DNA of 48,731 nucleotides from Basidiobolus meristosporus CBS 931.73. Lineage: Eukaryota > Basidiobolomycota > Basidiobolomycetes > Basidiobolales > Basidiobolaceae. The notes under the pieces are model-generated. The model worked only from the letters and a program-made list of their open reading frames with translations, had not been told where the DNA came from and ran no database searches. The position numbers and the translations under genes are program-made. Shown here piece after piece: positions 9,707 through 22,000 of this stretch (its first letter is position 1; each line of letters starts with the position of its first letter). The stretch is taken from NCBI GenBank assembly GCA_002104905.1, contig MCFE01000664.1, positions 1-48,731 of the forward strand, given 5' to 3'.

Positions 9707-12595
9707 TTACCTTATATGACAAGAAACTTGACGGTATTTTGACAGCCTCACAGCAAAGCTCTGATGGCTTTTTCTTGGCAGGATGACAGCCTGCCACTGG
9801 TTCTGTATAATGCTACCATACCAATTTACCAAATGGTATTTCCTTTTTCTACCTCCCCTTGTGCAATTCATATATTCCACTGTAGAATCACCTTTCTTTA
9901 TTTGCTTACCCACTACTACCTTGGGTATTCTACACATAGTTTGAATCAAAAAAAACTATGGCCTCCTGCTTACTAACCTCTACAAACATGCACACCTGCC
10001 GCAATTGACATACTTCTATCACCTCAACTTTACGCTTTTTAGTGTGATACTTGCAAAGCTGGCATATACCTTGTACTGCTGGTAGCATATACTTCTTGCA
10101 AACATATGCTTGGTTGTTGCCACTTCTGCCATGAATACCTTCTGAATATTGGCAAAGAACTTCTTGGTATTTAGCCCATATATTCCTTCTCCCTGCCAGA
10201 TTCTAGTCCCCCTCATAGGTGCACTCTGGCTTTTGTTTGTGTGAACTCCATATTGAATGGTGTAGAAGTTGGCTTGTGGCCATGAGAGATCCTGCATATC
10301 TTAGTGGAGTTTTCCTGATAAAAATTAGTTGCTTATTGCACCCAACCCAATTTTGCATTACTTAACTGATAACCCACACATTGGGGCTGCTTAGCTTCTT
10401 AATGCCTTGGGCATAGGTGTCTCCATGTGCACATTTGTCCTCTGTATTTTCCAACTTTTTCTGGCTGTCCTCCATGTGCCAACTCATCACATCCATGATT
10501 GACTTGAAGGTAATATTCTTGATGAGACTGGGATATGGTAGTACCTGCAACTTGAATTGTCTTCCTATCTCCCCACACATCTGCTCCATAGGAAACTCCC
10601 AAAAGGTAAAGCAAGGCCTGATATTCTTCACACACCGCGCAAGATGGAGTAGAGAATGGATACAGTAGCGGCAGAGATCTACACGTTCAGCTTTATGTTT
10701 GTAGTATAGCCGCTCAAATCCAATCACAAACTCCTCACACAACAGCTGTAGATGCTTCAAGTTGGCATTGGTGATCCGCTGCTGGATAAATATTCCTACA
10801 ATGTCCGCATATGACTCCCAATACTTCCAATGAACTCTTTGTAGGAATGGCTTCAGAATACCACTTGAATATATACCTATCCAGTTCATCCAGTCTTTGC
10901 ATTTGTATTGTTGCAAATGCATATGAATATTAATTGGAGTCAGTGGGAAGTACTTAGGGTAGTGGATACTCTGTAATATCTTGCCAATTTTTCAAATTTC
11001 TCCGGTATCTTGAAGGGCTCATTTAGCTTGAAATGCCCCAGGTACAACTGGTCATCAGTATAGAGATGTTGCTGAAAAGCAAATGCATTGCTCCCAGTGG
11101 AAACTTTTGCTCCAACAGATACCCTCTATCTTAAGTATCTCAGGTTTCCAATTGATTCCATATTCTGGCCAATGGCTTATAGCTTGCCAACTTTGCTGCA
11201 ATTGCATGCTTACTTCTGTATGTTCACTCTGTGGAAAGATGATGTTCTTAGTGCTGGTGTTTGGGTAATAATAATGTGTGTGAGTTATGAAGTAAATCCC
11301 CTGGATCTCACACATTTGACAGCAATACCATCCATTGTGCCCAGAAAAACCTGCTATCTTGCTGATGGTTGAGGTATCTCCAATGCAGAAAATAATATGG
11401 GCTTTTACATGATGGCCATTTGCCATTATCCTGCTGGAAAGCATACAAAATTCATCCAGCAATGGATACAAGTAGCTATCCAGGTTATACAGTGATTTAG
11501 GCCCAGATACCAGTGAGACTACCATCAGATTATTGCTCTGATACTGTAAGATGGGTGGTAGACTCAGATTGATGAGAATCAGTGGCCAGCAGGATTTGCT
11601 AGTAGAGTACCTGTTTAATGAGAATCCTTCAAGTGCTAATGCAAAGGCATGGTCATACATAGCTTCAAAGTAGCCCATGCTTCTTAGCTGTTTGTAATGT
11701 TTGCTATCAAATATATTGGATATGTTTGCGCTTGATTGATACTGAGTGCGGTACTGTATAGCTTTCCAATATTTGTTAGATTGCATTGGCTTCCTCAGAC
11801 AGGGTATGACTGGAATGTATCCAGAGTGTGAACAATGTTTTTGCTCAATGGTGGTAGATTCCTGACAACTTGGACATGTTGCAATGGTAGCATTTTTGGA
11901 TGTGAATGCCATACAACTGTTAGCACATGCTGGAATCAGGACAGCCCCTTGATCATATGTTGCCAGCTGCATGACAGTTGTCCACTTGTACCATGTACAT
12001 GGTAAGTTGCATCCTGGTATGATTTTGGCTAGAAGTAGTAATAAATCCTCAAAGCCCCCATTACTGATATTAGTAGAAACAAGCCACTTCTCTAGTTGCA
12101 CCATTACATCATTCACCTGTAGATGGATTACTGAGCTCACTAGGCTCTTTAAAAAGTCCTAAGCATTTGTTTCAATGGGTGTTGTCTCATTGCTTATAGG
12201 GATTTGACCGGGCTCATATGTGGTACTGTTGTTAGGGGAGATTGGCTCAAAATCCATCAGTGAACCTTCTTTGTCAGAGCTATCACTTTGTGTGCCATAT
12301 TCAGAAGGCTGAGGTAAGCCTTAAGGCATCAAAAACTCACCTGACTCAGTTTGTGCAAGGTGACAAAGATAGCCAGGTGCCAATACAGAAGTATCAACTG
12401 GCCAGCAAGATAATGTTGGTACAGTAGTGACCAATGAATGGTTGAATATGACTTGGGTGGCAAAACACTGGCCGTGATCCTTGTAATATTTCCTATGCTG
12501 TCTGCATGCCTTTATGGCTGAGAGGCTTGCCACAAAAGCCACATGGTCTTTTTTCTCTTCTCTTATGGCATAGAGTCAAAGTAGTCTTGTCCATG
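9707..12595 (-). pseudogene. Element B Tnp2-like transposase
   Basis: Starts at ATG about 12595 (MDKTTLTLCHKRREKRPCGF), then shifts frame after 12540 because B has an extra base compared with A. The longest open stretch, 12140-11055, holds the cysteine-rich block CPSC..CSH and the core CIGDTSTISKIAGFSGHNGW plus CCQMC. The first conserved PA of the signature is ST here, so a usually conserved position is changed. The frame breaks again near 11055, where B lacks one A present in A, and continues with HWKYWESYADI and FWEFPMEQMCGEIGRQ (10560). The C-terminal part is IYGLNTKKFFANIQKVFMAE (10200-10140), then a Lys/Arg-rich end to about 9707. It presumably acted in the nucleus on the CCCTATG ends. 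Confidence 0.82.
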
Positions 12596-12816
12596 GGGCA
12601 AACAGTTTGACCTTCAACAACAAAATGCTATTATATCACTTTTTGGTCAAAACTCATGTGAATTTAAGACAGTCTTGTATTTGAGACATTGCACCTACAT
12701 GAATGTAAGATTCAATGATGACCCGCCATAGTAGGCATTATAAATAAAGTTGTAGCACCACATACACAAGTATATGTAACACTATTTCCCCTTTGGTCTG
12801 ACTCACTTCCATATAT
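12596..12816. promoter_or_regulatory. Divergent promoter region of element B
   Basis: About 220 bp between the two divergent start codons, conserved in copies A and C. It includes GCATTATAAATAAAG at about 12734-12748, a TATA-like motif on the plus strand upstream of ORF1. Confidence 0.5.
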
Positions 12817-14681
12817 ATGCCGCCAAAAAATAAAGCAAAGTTGTCTGGTTCTCAACCAAACCCCACCACTGACAGCAACAGAAGAATGGTTGTACAACAG
12901 CTTGCTTTGACATTCAGTGTAACAAGCGGGGCTACATCCAAAAAAGGCACTGTGGACAGTGTGCCCATTGAAGGTAATAATGCAGACTCCACAGGCTCTC
13001 AGTCAAGTAGGCAATTGAGAACCTCTGTGGAGCCACAAGCTGACTGTTATGCTCAGGCAGATGAGAATGTAGCAAATGCAGTACCCTCAGTTGAAGATCA
13101 GCAAGTGGCCATGATAACATCACCACCACCCGTATTAGCAAGTATGTTGTCAGCTTGTACCAAGGCATTAATGACACAATTAGATGCAGTGGCTGATAGG
13201 ATAGATGTAATGGCCCAGAGAAATCAGGAAGTAGTCCAGAAACAGGATGAGCTGATAATATGTGTAGAGGAATCAGTATCCCAGGTAGAGAAAGCAGTAT
13301 CTTTGCTGCAAAGAAGGAACTCAAGTAGCTCAATGTCACAGCCAAAAATTGAGCCATTTCCCAATGTAACAGCAGAGGAATACCGTACAGTCTTTGAAGC
13401 ACAACAACAGTGCCTAAAAATAAGGCCCACTGAAAAACCTATCACAGCGTGGGAGGGAGACAATGTGGTGTTTATACCAAAGCCTAAAAATCAAAAGACA
13501 CTGAAGATCTGTGAAGCCATTGAGTGCAATAATGAAGAGTGGGCTAATACAAGAGGCCATTTGAAGTCTAGCATGCCGTCACCTTAAGGCTGGCATTCCA
13601 TGGGACCCTCTGGAGCTCAAAACCAAGCAGAATGCACTTGACGTGTTCCATGAGCATTATCCTGGATTCAAACGGGCAAACAGATTTTAGGCCAGCATTG
13701 CTATGCTAAGAAAGTATCTTAAGAATAGCAGAAACTATTAAAGGCAGAAGAACAAGGGTGCCATGGTTAAAAACCAGTGGCTTCCTCAAGAGCCTGTTAC
13801 AAACAGGGCCAAAAGGTCCAGACAAGCAACAAAGAGATGTCAGGTAGCTGGAAGAGTGCCATTAGGACAAGCAGGCAGATATGGATGTACCAGCACAATA
13901 TTTAGCAAGGAAAAAGCGTAGTACCACTCAAGAAACACCCAGTCAAAGCAGCAGTGAAGGACCTGGCAGTGATAAAAACCAGCTACTTTACAGGAGCCTG
14001 TCACAACTCTGGTTGAGAGCTCAAAACATGCAGAAAAGAAACATCAGGTTGCCAGAAGTGTGCCAGCAAGGGACAAGTAGGCCCAAACAGATGCGTCAGA
14101 GCAGACTTTATCCAGGAGAAAATGTAGTTCTTTACAAGAAGCACTTAGACTTAGTAGCAGTGACAGATCTGGCAGTGATAAAGGAAAAGGTACAAGGAAA
14201 GATGTCTACCCAAGCCTGAGACAGGGAGGCATTCAAAAAAGACTGCAGTTCTTGCCAATTAACACTGCAAGCCAGGAACAGACTGAATCCCATCATAGCC
14301 AAGAAGAATTACTAACAAGAAAACAGCTGCTTTCACAAGAGTTGGAAGCACAGCCAGTTGAGCTACACTCCAGCAAGGTAGATGAGTTTGCTGAAAAAGA
14401 CAATTTGTCTACCACAGCCTCCATTGTTGACAGAGTGGAGATCCCACTGAAAGACAAGGCTACAACGCCAAGAGCTCAAAAGTCTATCACAATGCCTTCA
14501 GTGGAGTTTTGGAACATTAATAGGCACACCAAGAGGTTGTAGCACTTCTTCAAGAGCAGTGCCCAAGAAAATGCACTGGAATATTGCAAGGATTTATTGC
14601 AAAGACTGGCAGATGAGGAGCTAGACCTTGCAGTGTTGGCTGAATACCAGGATGTGTGGGAACCAGTGAATGAACAGTAGC
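12817..14681 (+). pseudogene. Element B ORF1 (coiled-coil protein), decayed
   Basis: ATG at 12817, open for 256 codons to 13587: a polar, Ser/Pro-rich start (MPPKNKAKLSGSQPNP), then a heptad-like helix around LDAVADRIDVMAQRNQEVVQ and ESVSQVEKAVSLLQRR (13170-13315), then ITAWEGDNVVFIPKPK. Homology with A and D continues in shifting frames to 14681: FHEHYPGFK at 13650, a Lys/Arg/Ser-rich block at 13800-14210, and an acidic end near LADEELDLAVLAEYQDVWEP. The ancestral protein would be about 600 residues. No enzyme motif is seen. The coiled coil suggests oligomerisation, and the basic middle suggests nucleic-acid binding, both inferred. Confidence 0.7.
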
Positions 14682-15185
14682 ATAAAGCCATTGTGTTCCC
14701 GCCAAAATGTGGAACCAGAGTGTTACAGCAGAAATACTTATTGAGTGGTGGATTTTAATGGAGTTACTTGTTGAGTGTGGGGTTGGGCTTAATGTTAGAG
14801 TAGGGTATAGAGACTTGTATAGGTTAATACAGTTGGCAATTGAGGTATAACTGAAGTTTCAACGGAAATAAATCAATTCATATGCATGAAAAGTAAGAGA
14901 AATGGTTGAGTCAGGGAGTATGAAGTGTGAAAAAGAGGCAATAGCCAATCAATTTGCAAAAATGTAGGAGACAATAGAGTGTCCAGGATCAGAAAGTGAG
15001 CAAATTGGCAGGGAACCAATCAAAAGCCACTTGCACATTGTTGTGATGAAAAATTTTGACAAAGTTTTTTGTGAAATCTGGAATGCAATTATTCTTCAAC
15101 AGTCTCTGGCAGTTGTCCTGACAAGATCAGTACCTCTTAGTCACGGGACATTAACTTTATGATGGCCTTTTGACGGGATCATCTC
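14682..15185. other. Non-coding tail of element B
   Basis: About 500 bp without coding potential between ORF1 and the right TIR, conserved in copy C (about 230-715) and, in inverted form, in D. It probably holds subterminal transposase-binding repeats, but no clear repeated motif could be picked out by eye. Confidence 0.5.
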
Positions 15186-15205
15186 AATAATTTTTCATAG
15201 GGATT
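15186..15205 (-). repeat. Right TIR and TSD of element B
   Basis: AATAATTTTTCATAGGG (15186-15202) mirrors the left end with one mismatch, followed by ATT (15203-15205). Confidence 0.88.
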
Positions 15206-16783
15206 CAATATGCAGTTCACATAAACAAAAGCCAGAGCACACCTATAAGGGGGACTAGAATCCAGCAGGGAGAAGGAATATATTGGCTAAATACAAAGAA
15301 GCTCTTTGCGGATATTTGGGAGGTATTTATGGCAGAAGTGGCATAAACCAAGCATATGTTTGCAAGATGTATATGTTACCAGCAGTGCAAGGTATATGAC
15401 AACTTTGCAAGTATCACACTAAAAAGTTGTAAAGTTCAGGTGATAGAAGTATGTCAACTGCAGAAGGTGTGTGCATTTGTAGAGGTTAGTAAGCAGGAGG
15501 CCATATTTTTTTATTCTAACTATATGTGGAATACCCAAGGTAGTAGTGGGTAAGCAAATAAAGAGGGGTGATTCTATGGTAGAATATATGAATTGCACAA
15601 GGGGAGGTAGAAAAAGGAAATAACATTTGGTAAATTGGTACAGTAGCATTATACAGAACCAGCGGTAGGCCACCATATTGCCAATATAATGCCATCAGAG
15701 TCTTGCTGTGAGGCTGTCAAAATAGAGTCAAGTTTCTTGACATTTAAGGCAATTAGATGTCATGGCCAACTGGAACCACTTAAAATAGTTATAGAGCACT
15801 GTGGTGGTGTAGAGGTACTCCGGGGAGAAGCTACACAACTCAAGGTGTGTGAGGTGTCTGATGAGTGCAATAACCTCTGGGTCTAAGCTTCTGGTGTCTT
15901 TGTCAATATGTCACTATGGTAAGCTCCTGCTCCAAGTGTCTCCAAAGGCCTCTGTGTGTCTTGTGCACTACCCTGAAAAGCTCCTTGATGGCAGGTCTGA
16001 GATGTACTGTTGAAGGCAGGTGCAGTGATCAACTGCTAGTTAAGAAGGAAGAAGTGTTACTGATAGAAGGGATGATTTATTAATGAGGGATTGCTTTCAC
16101 TTAAACACTTTTCCTGATTGCCAAGAGATTACTAATGACAAGGTTCTGGAAGATTCTTGGCATCAGTGGAATTCTTGATGACATCACTATGTGCTAAAAA
16201 TATGCCAAGAATGTCCTGGAAGGTTCTAAAAGGCACAGCATATCCAACTAATCAGGGATCAGTAGTCTGAAACCTGCATAACATAGAAATACCATATATG
16301 GTATTGAGATGGTAGGGATGGTAACACAGACCTAGGTCATGTGTCAAGGGTCCTGATGCAGGTACTTGCCTTATGTAGATACATATACTGATCACAAAGC
16401 TGAATAACATCTGGGATAACTAATGTTAATAACTAATTAGGGTAAACATCATATGGGGATAATACTGATAAGATAAAATATGGATAAGTATATCATAATG
16501 GCAATATGAATAAACTTGTCTGTGGGAGGTATGTTTACCCTACCACAGCACTACAAGACTGCAACAATACCGTGCAAATATTGTCACAGCACTAATAAAA
16601 TACTGTCTGATTTTATCCCTTTATTTGGCTGTAAAATTAGCAAAACATTGTCATGATCCTGTTATAAGATTGTTAGGAAGGTCACTAATTCCAAGCTGCT
16701 GGTATTATAATAGTCTCTAAACAGGATCCTAATGGCTGACCTGGATTGGATCCACCCGCAGGATCAAATTATTTTTCATAGGG
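15203..16783 (+). mobile_element. Element A, right part, with C-terminal transposase remnant and right terminus
   Basis: Continues element A beyond B. 15206-15795 matches the C-terminal transposase part of B read on minus (10264 to 9680), for example GGGGACTAGAATCCAGCAGGG-like sequence at 15250 and the LKSCKVQ region at 15430. After the solo LTR at 15800-16547, 16552-16783 matches B 9650-9429. The right terminus is AAATTATTTTTCATAGGG, ending at 16783. The flank (CATGAAATTGCTCC) is copia RNase H sequence, so A had inserted into a copia element; the matching left flank has been lost. The reading frame is broken by several stops. Confidence 0.85.
15800..16547 (-). repeat. Solo LTR in element A, TSD GCAC
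   Basis: A 748-bp insertion with ends TGTGGTGG..CTACCACA and a 4-bp target duplication GCAC at 15796-15799 and 16548-16551. The corresponding empty site is visible in B near 9638-9645. AATAAATCATCC on the minus strand (about 16080) suggests minus orientation. An ATACCATATATGGTAT palindrome lies at about 16290-16305. Confidence 0.8.
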
Positions 16784-17363
16784 CATGAAATTGCTCCTTT
16801 ACAGTAAAGAAAAGGTGTATCCTGTGGTGGATCTTCTGTCTTACAGATTTTGTCCCCAATCAGCATCAGAGTATCCCACAAAATCCTGTTCTGAATCCTT
16901 ATAAGTGTTTCTTAAGCAGATATCAGCAGTTCTTTTTAGGTATCTAAAAATCTGCTTAACTGCTGCAATATGATCTGATCCATAGTTCTGATTATGCTGG
17001 CTGACAACTTCCACCAAATATGAGATATCTGGACATGCTCCAAGCATAATATACATCAGACTGCCGACTATAGATTGCTAAGGAAAGTCATGGCTTTCAG
17101 ATGGCACCAAGCTCTCTTGATATGGTTTAGTTTTGACCAAGTTAAGGTTTGTCTCCATTGGGGTAGCTGCCGGTTTACAGTCTTCCATTTGGTACTTCTT
17201 TAGTATATCTTAAATATACCTAGATTGGCTTAGGGTCATAGTCTTGGTACTTCTGTCTATGGGGAACTTTATCCCTAAGTAGTAACTGAGTTCTCTTAGA
17301 TTAGACATTTTGAACTCCTTAGATAGGCTGGATTTAGTCTCTTCCAATGTTTTTAGGTTATTG
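16784..17363 (-). pseudogene. Copia fragment E0 (reverse transcriptase/RNase H)
   Basis: The minus strand encodes the middle of the main copia polyprotein, from NNLKTLEETKSSLSKEFKMS (17350) through MEDCKPAATPMETNLNLVK and GSLMYIMLGACPDISYLVEV to DADWGQNL and SNFM (16790). There are stops at about 17210, 17075 and 16845. It is cut on the left by the terminus of element A and on the right by the LTR of E1, so only about 190 codons remain. Confidence 0.88.
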
Positions 17364-17712
17364 TGTTGTAAAGATTTGTATTTCCACCTAAATATTCACC
17401 TAACTTAGTCACTTAGATCATTACCTCCATATCCTAGAGAATACTGACCAAATTCCTTGTTGGGATTTACTTACAATATTCTCACCAAAATACCAGGTAC
17501 CCAGAACATGAAAATTCTCAAAGTTGTCCAAACAGCCCCAAACTCTGCACACATGTTCTTGGGATCTTCCATAATCTATTATATGTGTATTTTATGCCAA
17601 GACCATGTAAAAGTATAAATGCTACTTTTACATTCAATAAATCATTAAGTGAGAACCACATAATCTACTTGTTCTCCCAATCACTTCCAATATCTCAAAG
17701 ACTCTTACAACA
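17364..17712 (+). repeat. 5' LTR of copia element E1
   Basis: 349 bp, TGTTGTAAAG..CTTACAACA, with TATAAATGC at about 17613 and CAATAAATC at 17635. It is followed directly by GGTTATGAG, the same post-LTR sequence seen in the other copies. Confidence 0.9.
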
Positions 17713-17716
17713 GGTT

Positions 17717-19023
17717 ATGAGCTCCAAGCTGTCACTCTCTGCAATGTCTATTACTGCTATTACTGGAATTTTTCCCTCTGCTGAAAAGTTGGATGGATCT
17801 AACTACCAAGTGTGGAAGGTGAAGATGAAGATGCTGATACAAGAAAGAGGCCTTTGGGATATTGCCATGGGAGAAGAATGCCCTACTAAAAACGTGGGAG
17901 AGGAAGCCTTAAAATACCAGAAGAAAGAACAAAGTGCCTTCAATTGCATTTGCATCAATGTTAAAGGCAAATTGCTAATTCAATGCTCAAGAGCAAAAGC
18001 GGCAAAGAATGCCTAGAAGGCATTAGAAGACACCTACCAGTCATGTGCAGCTACTAAGAAAATGTATCAGAGACAAAAATTCTTTACTACAAAGATGCTG
18101 CCAGGAGAAGAAATGAAAAATCTATTTAACAGAATTACCCTGCTAGTAGATGAGATGGAATCTGTGGGCATACCAACTGCTGATGAGGATGTGATAGTTA
18201 CCATCCTGAATAGCCTGACAGACAAGTTTCAGGGCCTTGTATCAGCCCTAGAGTCTGGAACTGAAGATTTGACCTTAAATTATGTATATGGAAGGCTCCT
18301 GGATGAAGAATTAAGAAAATCAAGCGCAAATAAGAAGGAAGAAGAAAATGCTTTAATAAGCAATGAGAACCACCAAAGGAGGTACCCAAGACCCTACAAA
18401 GGCAACAGCAACCTGTTTTGTAGCTACTGCAAAAGGAAAGGACACACATCAGACTGGTGTCTCAAAGAGAAAGATAATCAGCAAAAGAAGCCTTAATATG
18501 GAAATGCTGCAACAACTGAAGATAGACTATTCATATCTGCACTAAATATGACCACAAACAAGGATTCTCTCACATGGTATATTGACTCTGGAGCATCTCA
18601 ACACTTTACACACCAAAAAGAACTTTTTACCCAATATCAAGAAATTCCAATTATGAAGGTTTTCATGGGTTACAATAGAACATTGATGCAGTGGGAGAGG
18701 GAACATTCCAAGTAAACCTAAGAAGCAGTGAAGGAAGCCATACACTGACCTTCAAAGAAGTACTCTATGTACCAGAAATAGCCAAGAACCCACTATCTGT
18801 AAGCAAGGCCACTACCAAAGGACTCAGTTTCAGCTTTGACAATGCTGGATGCAAGATTGCTGATCAAAATGGCACCCATAATGCTTTGGGTATCAGAGAT
18901 CAGAATCCATATAAGTTGACTTATATTCTATCATATTTGGAAGCCAGTATAAGTAACTTAAATGAAGAAACACCAATGCTTTGGCACAGGAGATTTGGGC
19001 ACATCAATTTTGATTATTTGCGC
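17717..19023 (+). pseudogene. E1 gag-protease fragment
   Basis: ATG at 17717, just after the LTR. Gag begins with SITAITGIFPSAEKLDGSNY and LWDIAMGEECP. The zinc knuckle CSYCKRKGHTSDWC (CX2CX4HX4C, about 18420) and protease active site WYIDSGASQHFT (18577) are present. Stops at about 18014 and 18494 and a frameshift near 18685 inactivate it. Confidence 0.88.
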
Positions 19024-22000
19024 TAAGTTATTCTCCATAGCTTCATGTATGAAATGATATCTAATATCTAAGTGCTTGGTTCTAGCATGAAAAGTTGGAT
19101 TTCTACCTAATTGTATACATCCTTGATTATCTTGAAATAAAGTAATAGGTGTTTTTTGACATAGGCCTAACTCTGTAGACAGCTTTCTTAACCACATTGC
19201 TTCTTTTGTAGCTTCACAGGCTGCCATATACTCTGCCTCTGTGGTGGAAAGTGCTACAATTGGTTGTTTTCTTGAATTCCATGAAATTGCTCCTTTGCAG
19301 TAAAGAAAGGTGTATCCTGTGGTGGATCTTCTGTCTTCTAAATTTTGTCCCCAATCTGCATCAGAGTATCCCACAAGATCTTGTTCTGAGTCCTTATAAG
19401 TGTATCTTAAGCAAATATCAGCAGTTCCTTTTAGGTATCTAAAAATCCACTTAACTGCTGGAATATGATCAGATCCATAGTTCTGATTATGTTGGCTGAC
19501 AACTCCCACTGAATATGAGATATCTGGACATATTCCAAGCATGATATACATCTGACTGCCAACCATAGATTGATAAGGAAAATAAGGGCTTTCAGATGGC
19601 ACCAAGCTCTCTTGATTTGGTTGAGTTTTGACCAAGTTAAGGTTTGTCTCCATTGGGGTAGCTGCCGGTTTACAGTCTTCCATTTGGTACTTCTTTAGTA
19701 TATCTTGGATATACTTGGACTGGCTTAGGGTGATAGTCTGGGTACTTCTGTCTATGGAGAACTTAATCCCTAAGTAGTAACTAAGTTCTCCTAGGCCGGA
19801 CATCTTGAGCTCCTTAGATAGGCTGGATTTAGTTTCTTCCAATGTTTCTAGGTTATTGGCGGCTAAAATAATATCATCCACATATAGAGCTAATAGAACT
19901 GGATTTGCTCTATCTGGCTTATAGTATATAGTATAGTCAGCATTACTTCTTTTGAAACTCAAAGATTCCAAATAAGAATCTATCTTGCAATTCCAGGCTC
20001 TTGGTGATTGTTTGAGACCACATAGTGACTTTTTAAGCTTGCAGAACAAATGGGGGTTATTGTGGTCAACAAACCCATCAGGCTGGTCCATATACACATC
20101 TTCATCAAGTTCTCCATTCAAAAATGCAGTTTTTACATCCATTTGATGAATAAAAAACTTATATTTGGCTGCAATAGCCAATATTAATTGGATGGAGTTA
20201 AACTTGGCTACCGGTGCCAAGGTCTCAGTATAGTCAAGTCCTTTTGTTTGAGAGTAGCCTTTGGCTACAAGTCTTGCTTTGTATCTTTCAATTGTACCAT
20301 CAGCTTTGTATTTTGTCTTGAAGACCCATCTGCATCCAATTGATTTTTGGTTGATTGGTAATTTGACTAAGTCCCAGGTTTGATTTTCCATCAGTGCCTG
20401 ATATTCCTCAGTCATTGCAGATCTCCAAAACTTTGTCTGAGGGCTATTTAGGGCCTCTTTTACAGTCTGGGGTTCATCAATATGGACTGAATAGGCATAG
20501 GCTAAGTTTGTACCCTCATTGATATAGTAATTTGGGCTATTTCTTGTCTGATTGGATATCCGGGCATTTGATACTGGAATGATCACTTCTGGGATATTCC
20601 TGGGCACTGATTCTGGCTGAACCACGGTTGTAGAGTCCTCTGGAGTGAAAAAATTTCATTGTTTTGCTCTGATTCAATCCTGACAATTGGTGGACTTGAG
20701 ATCAAATTTTGATCATCATCTGATGTCATTTTTTGTGAAAAAATTTTGAATTTTCATCAAGCAACACATCCCTGGACTTGATCAGCTTCTTTGCTTTGGT
20801 ATTGTAGAGTCTGTATGCCTTACTCCCATTGCAGTAGCCCAAAAATATGCATTTTACACTTTTTGTCTCAAATTTTGACTGATTTCTGGCCAGTTTTTTG
20901 GCATATGCTGTACACCCAAATATTCTTAGATGTTCTGCACTTGGTCTGTATCCATACCATGCTTCAAATGGAGTAGAATCACGAAGTATTCTGTTATAAC
21001 TCCTATTTTTAAGATATACAGCAGTGGCAACTGATTCCGCCCAAAAATCATAGGATAATTTTTGATCATGGATCATAGATCTTGCCATATCAGTTATTGC
21101 TCTGTTAGCTTGTTCTGCTACTCCATTTTGCTGTGGGGAGTATGGTACAGTAGTCTCTTGCTTTATCCCATGAATTTTGCAGAAGTGGATGAAGAGTTTT
21201 GAGGTATATTCTCCACCATTGTCAGAGCGTATTTTCTTGATTTTTTCACCAGTTTCTCTCTCCACCATGGCTTTAAACTCCCTGAACTTAGATAGAGCTT
21301 CTTCCTTTCTCTCCATGAAGTAGACCCATTTATATCTTGTATAATCATCAATAAAAGTGATTAAATACCTCATCCCACCTAAGGATAAATTATGCATAGG
21401 TCCACACAGATCTGAGTGAATTAGATCTAATTTTTTCTTAGTTTTGATTAACCCAGAGCTCTTGAACGGTTGTCTGGCTTGTTTCCCATATATGCAGGCT
21501 TCACAGTGCTCCAAATTAGCTGGGGGATCAATTTCCACTCCAGAAATTAGCTGATCTTTGATCATTTTGCGCAAATAATCAAAATTGATGTGCCCAAATC
21601 TCCTGTGCCAAAGCATTGGTGTTTCTTCATTTAAGTTACTTATATTGGCTTCCAGATATGATGGAATATAAGTCAACTTGTATAGATTCTGATCTCTGAT
21701 GCCCAAAGCAATATGAGCACCATTTTGATCAGTGATCCTGCATCCAGAATTGTCAAAACTGAAACTGAGTCCTTCTGCTGTGGCCTTGCTTACAGAGAGT
21801 AGGTTCTTGGCTATTTCTGGTACATAGAGTACTTCTTTGAAGGTCAGTGTATGGCTTCCTTCACTGCTTCTAAGGTTTACTTGGATAGTTCCTTCTCCCA
21901 CTGCATCAAGTGTTCTATTATCACCCATGAAAACCTTCTTAATTGGAATTTCTTGATATTGGGTAAAAAGTTCTTTTTGGTGTGTAAAGTGTTGAGATGC

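Larger units (their letters stand above)
9429..15202. mobile_element. Element B: complete Tnp2-type DNA transposon, TSD ATT
   Basis: A 5774-bp element with terminal inverted repeats CCCTATGAAAAATAATT (left, 9429) and CCCTATGAAAAATTATT (reverse complement of the right end, 15186-15202). The 3-bp target duplication ATT at 9426-9428 and 15203-15205 is the length usual for CACTA-type elements, and CCCTA resembles the CACTA end. Genes are divergent: transposase on minus (about 12595 to 9707), ORF1 on plus (12817 to 14681). The host sequence joins cleanly across it: TTCTACACCATT on the left and CAATATGCAGTTCACA on the right are contiguous in B's own transposase gene (about 10264). Both genes carry frame breaks, so this copy is probably not autonomous. 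Confidence 0.9.
17364..19023 (+). mobile_element. Copia element E1, 5' part
   Basis: LTR plus gag, protease and the start of integrase on plus. It ends abruptly at 19023 inside the GAG-pre-integrase motif HRRFGHINFDYLR, where minus-strand E2 begins. The remaining 3' part of E1 is found at 23230-24611. Confidence 0.85.

Noticed and set aside
16020-16330. Short inverted repeats as a CRISPR-like or hairpin array
   Set aside because: The ATACCATATATGGTAT palindrome is single and lies within a solo LTR. No regularly spaced repeats exist in the window.
18198-18449. Repeated 83-codon antisense open frame seen in every copia gag copy
   Set aside because: It is the shadow of the conserved gag coding strand and changes with it. 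There is no independent sign of coding.
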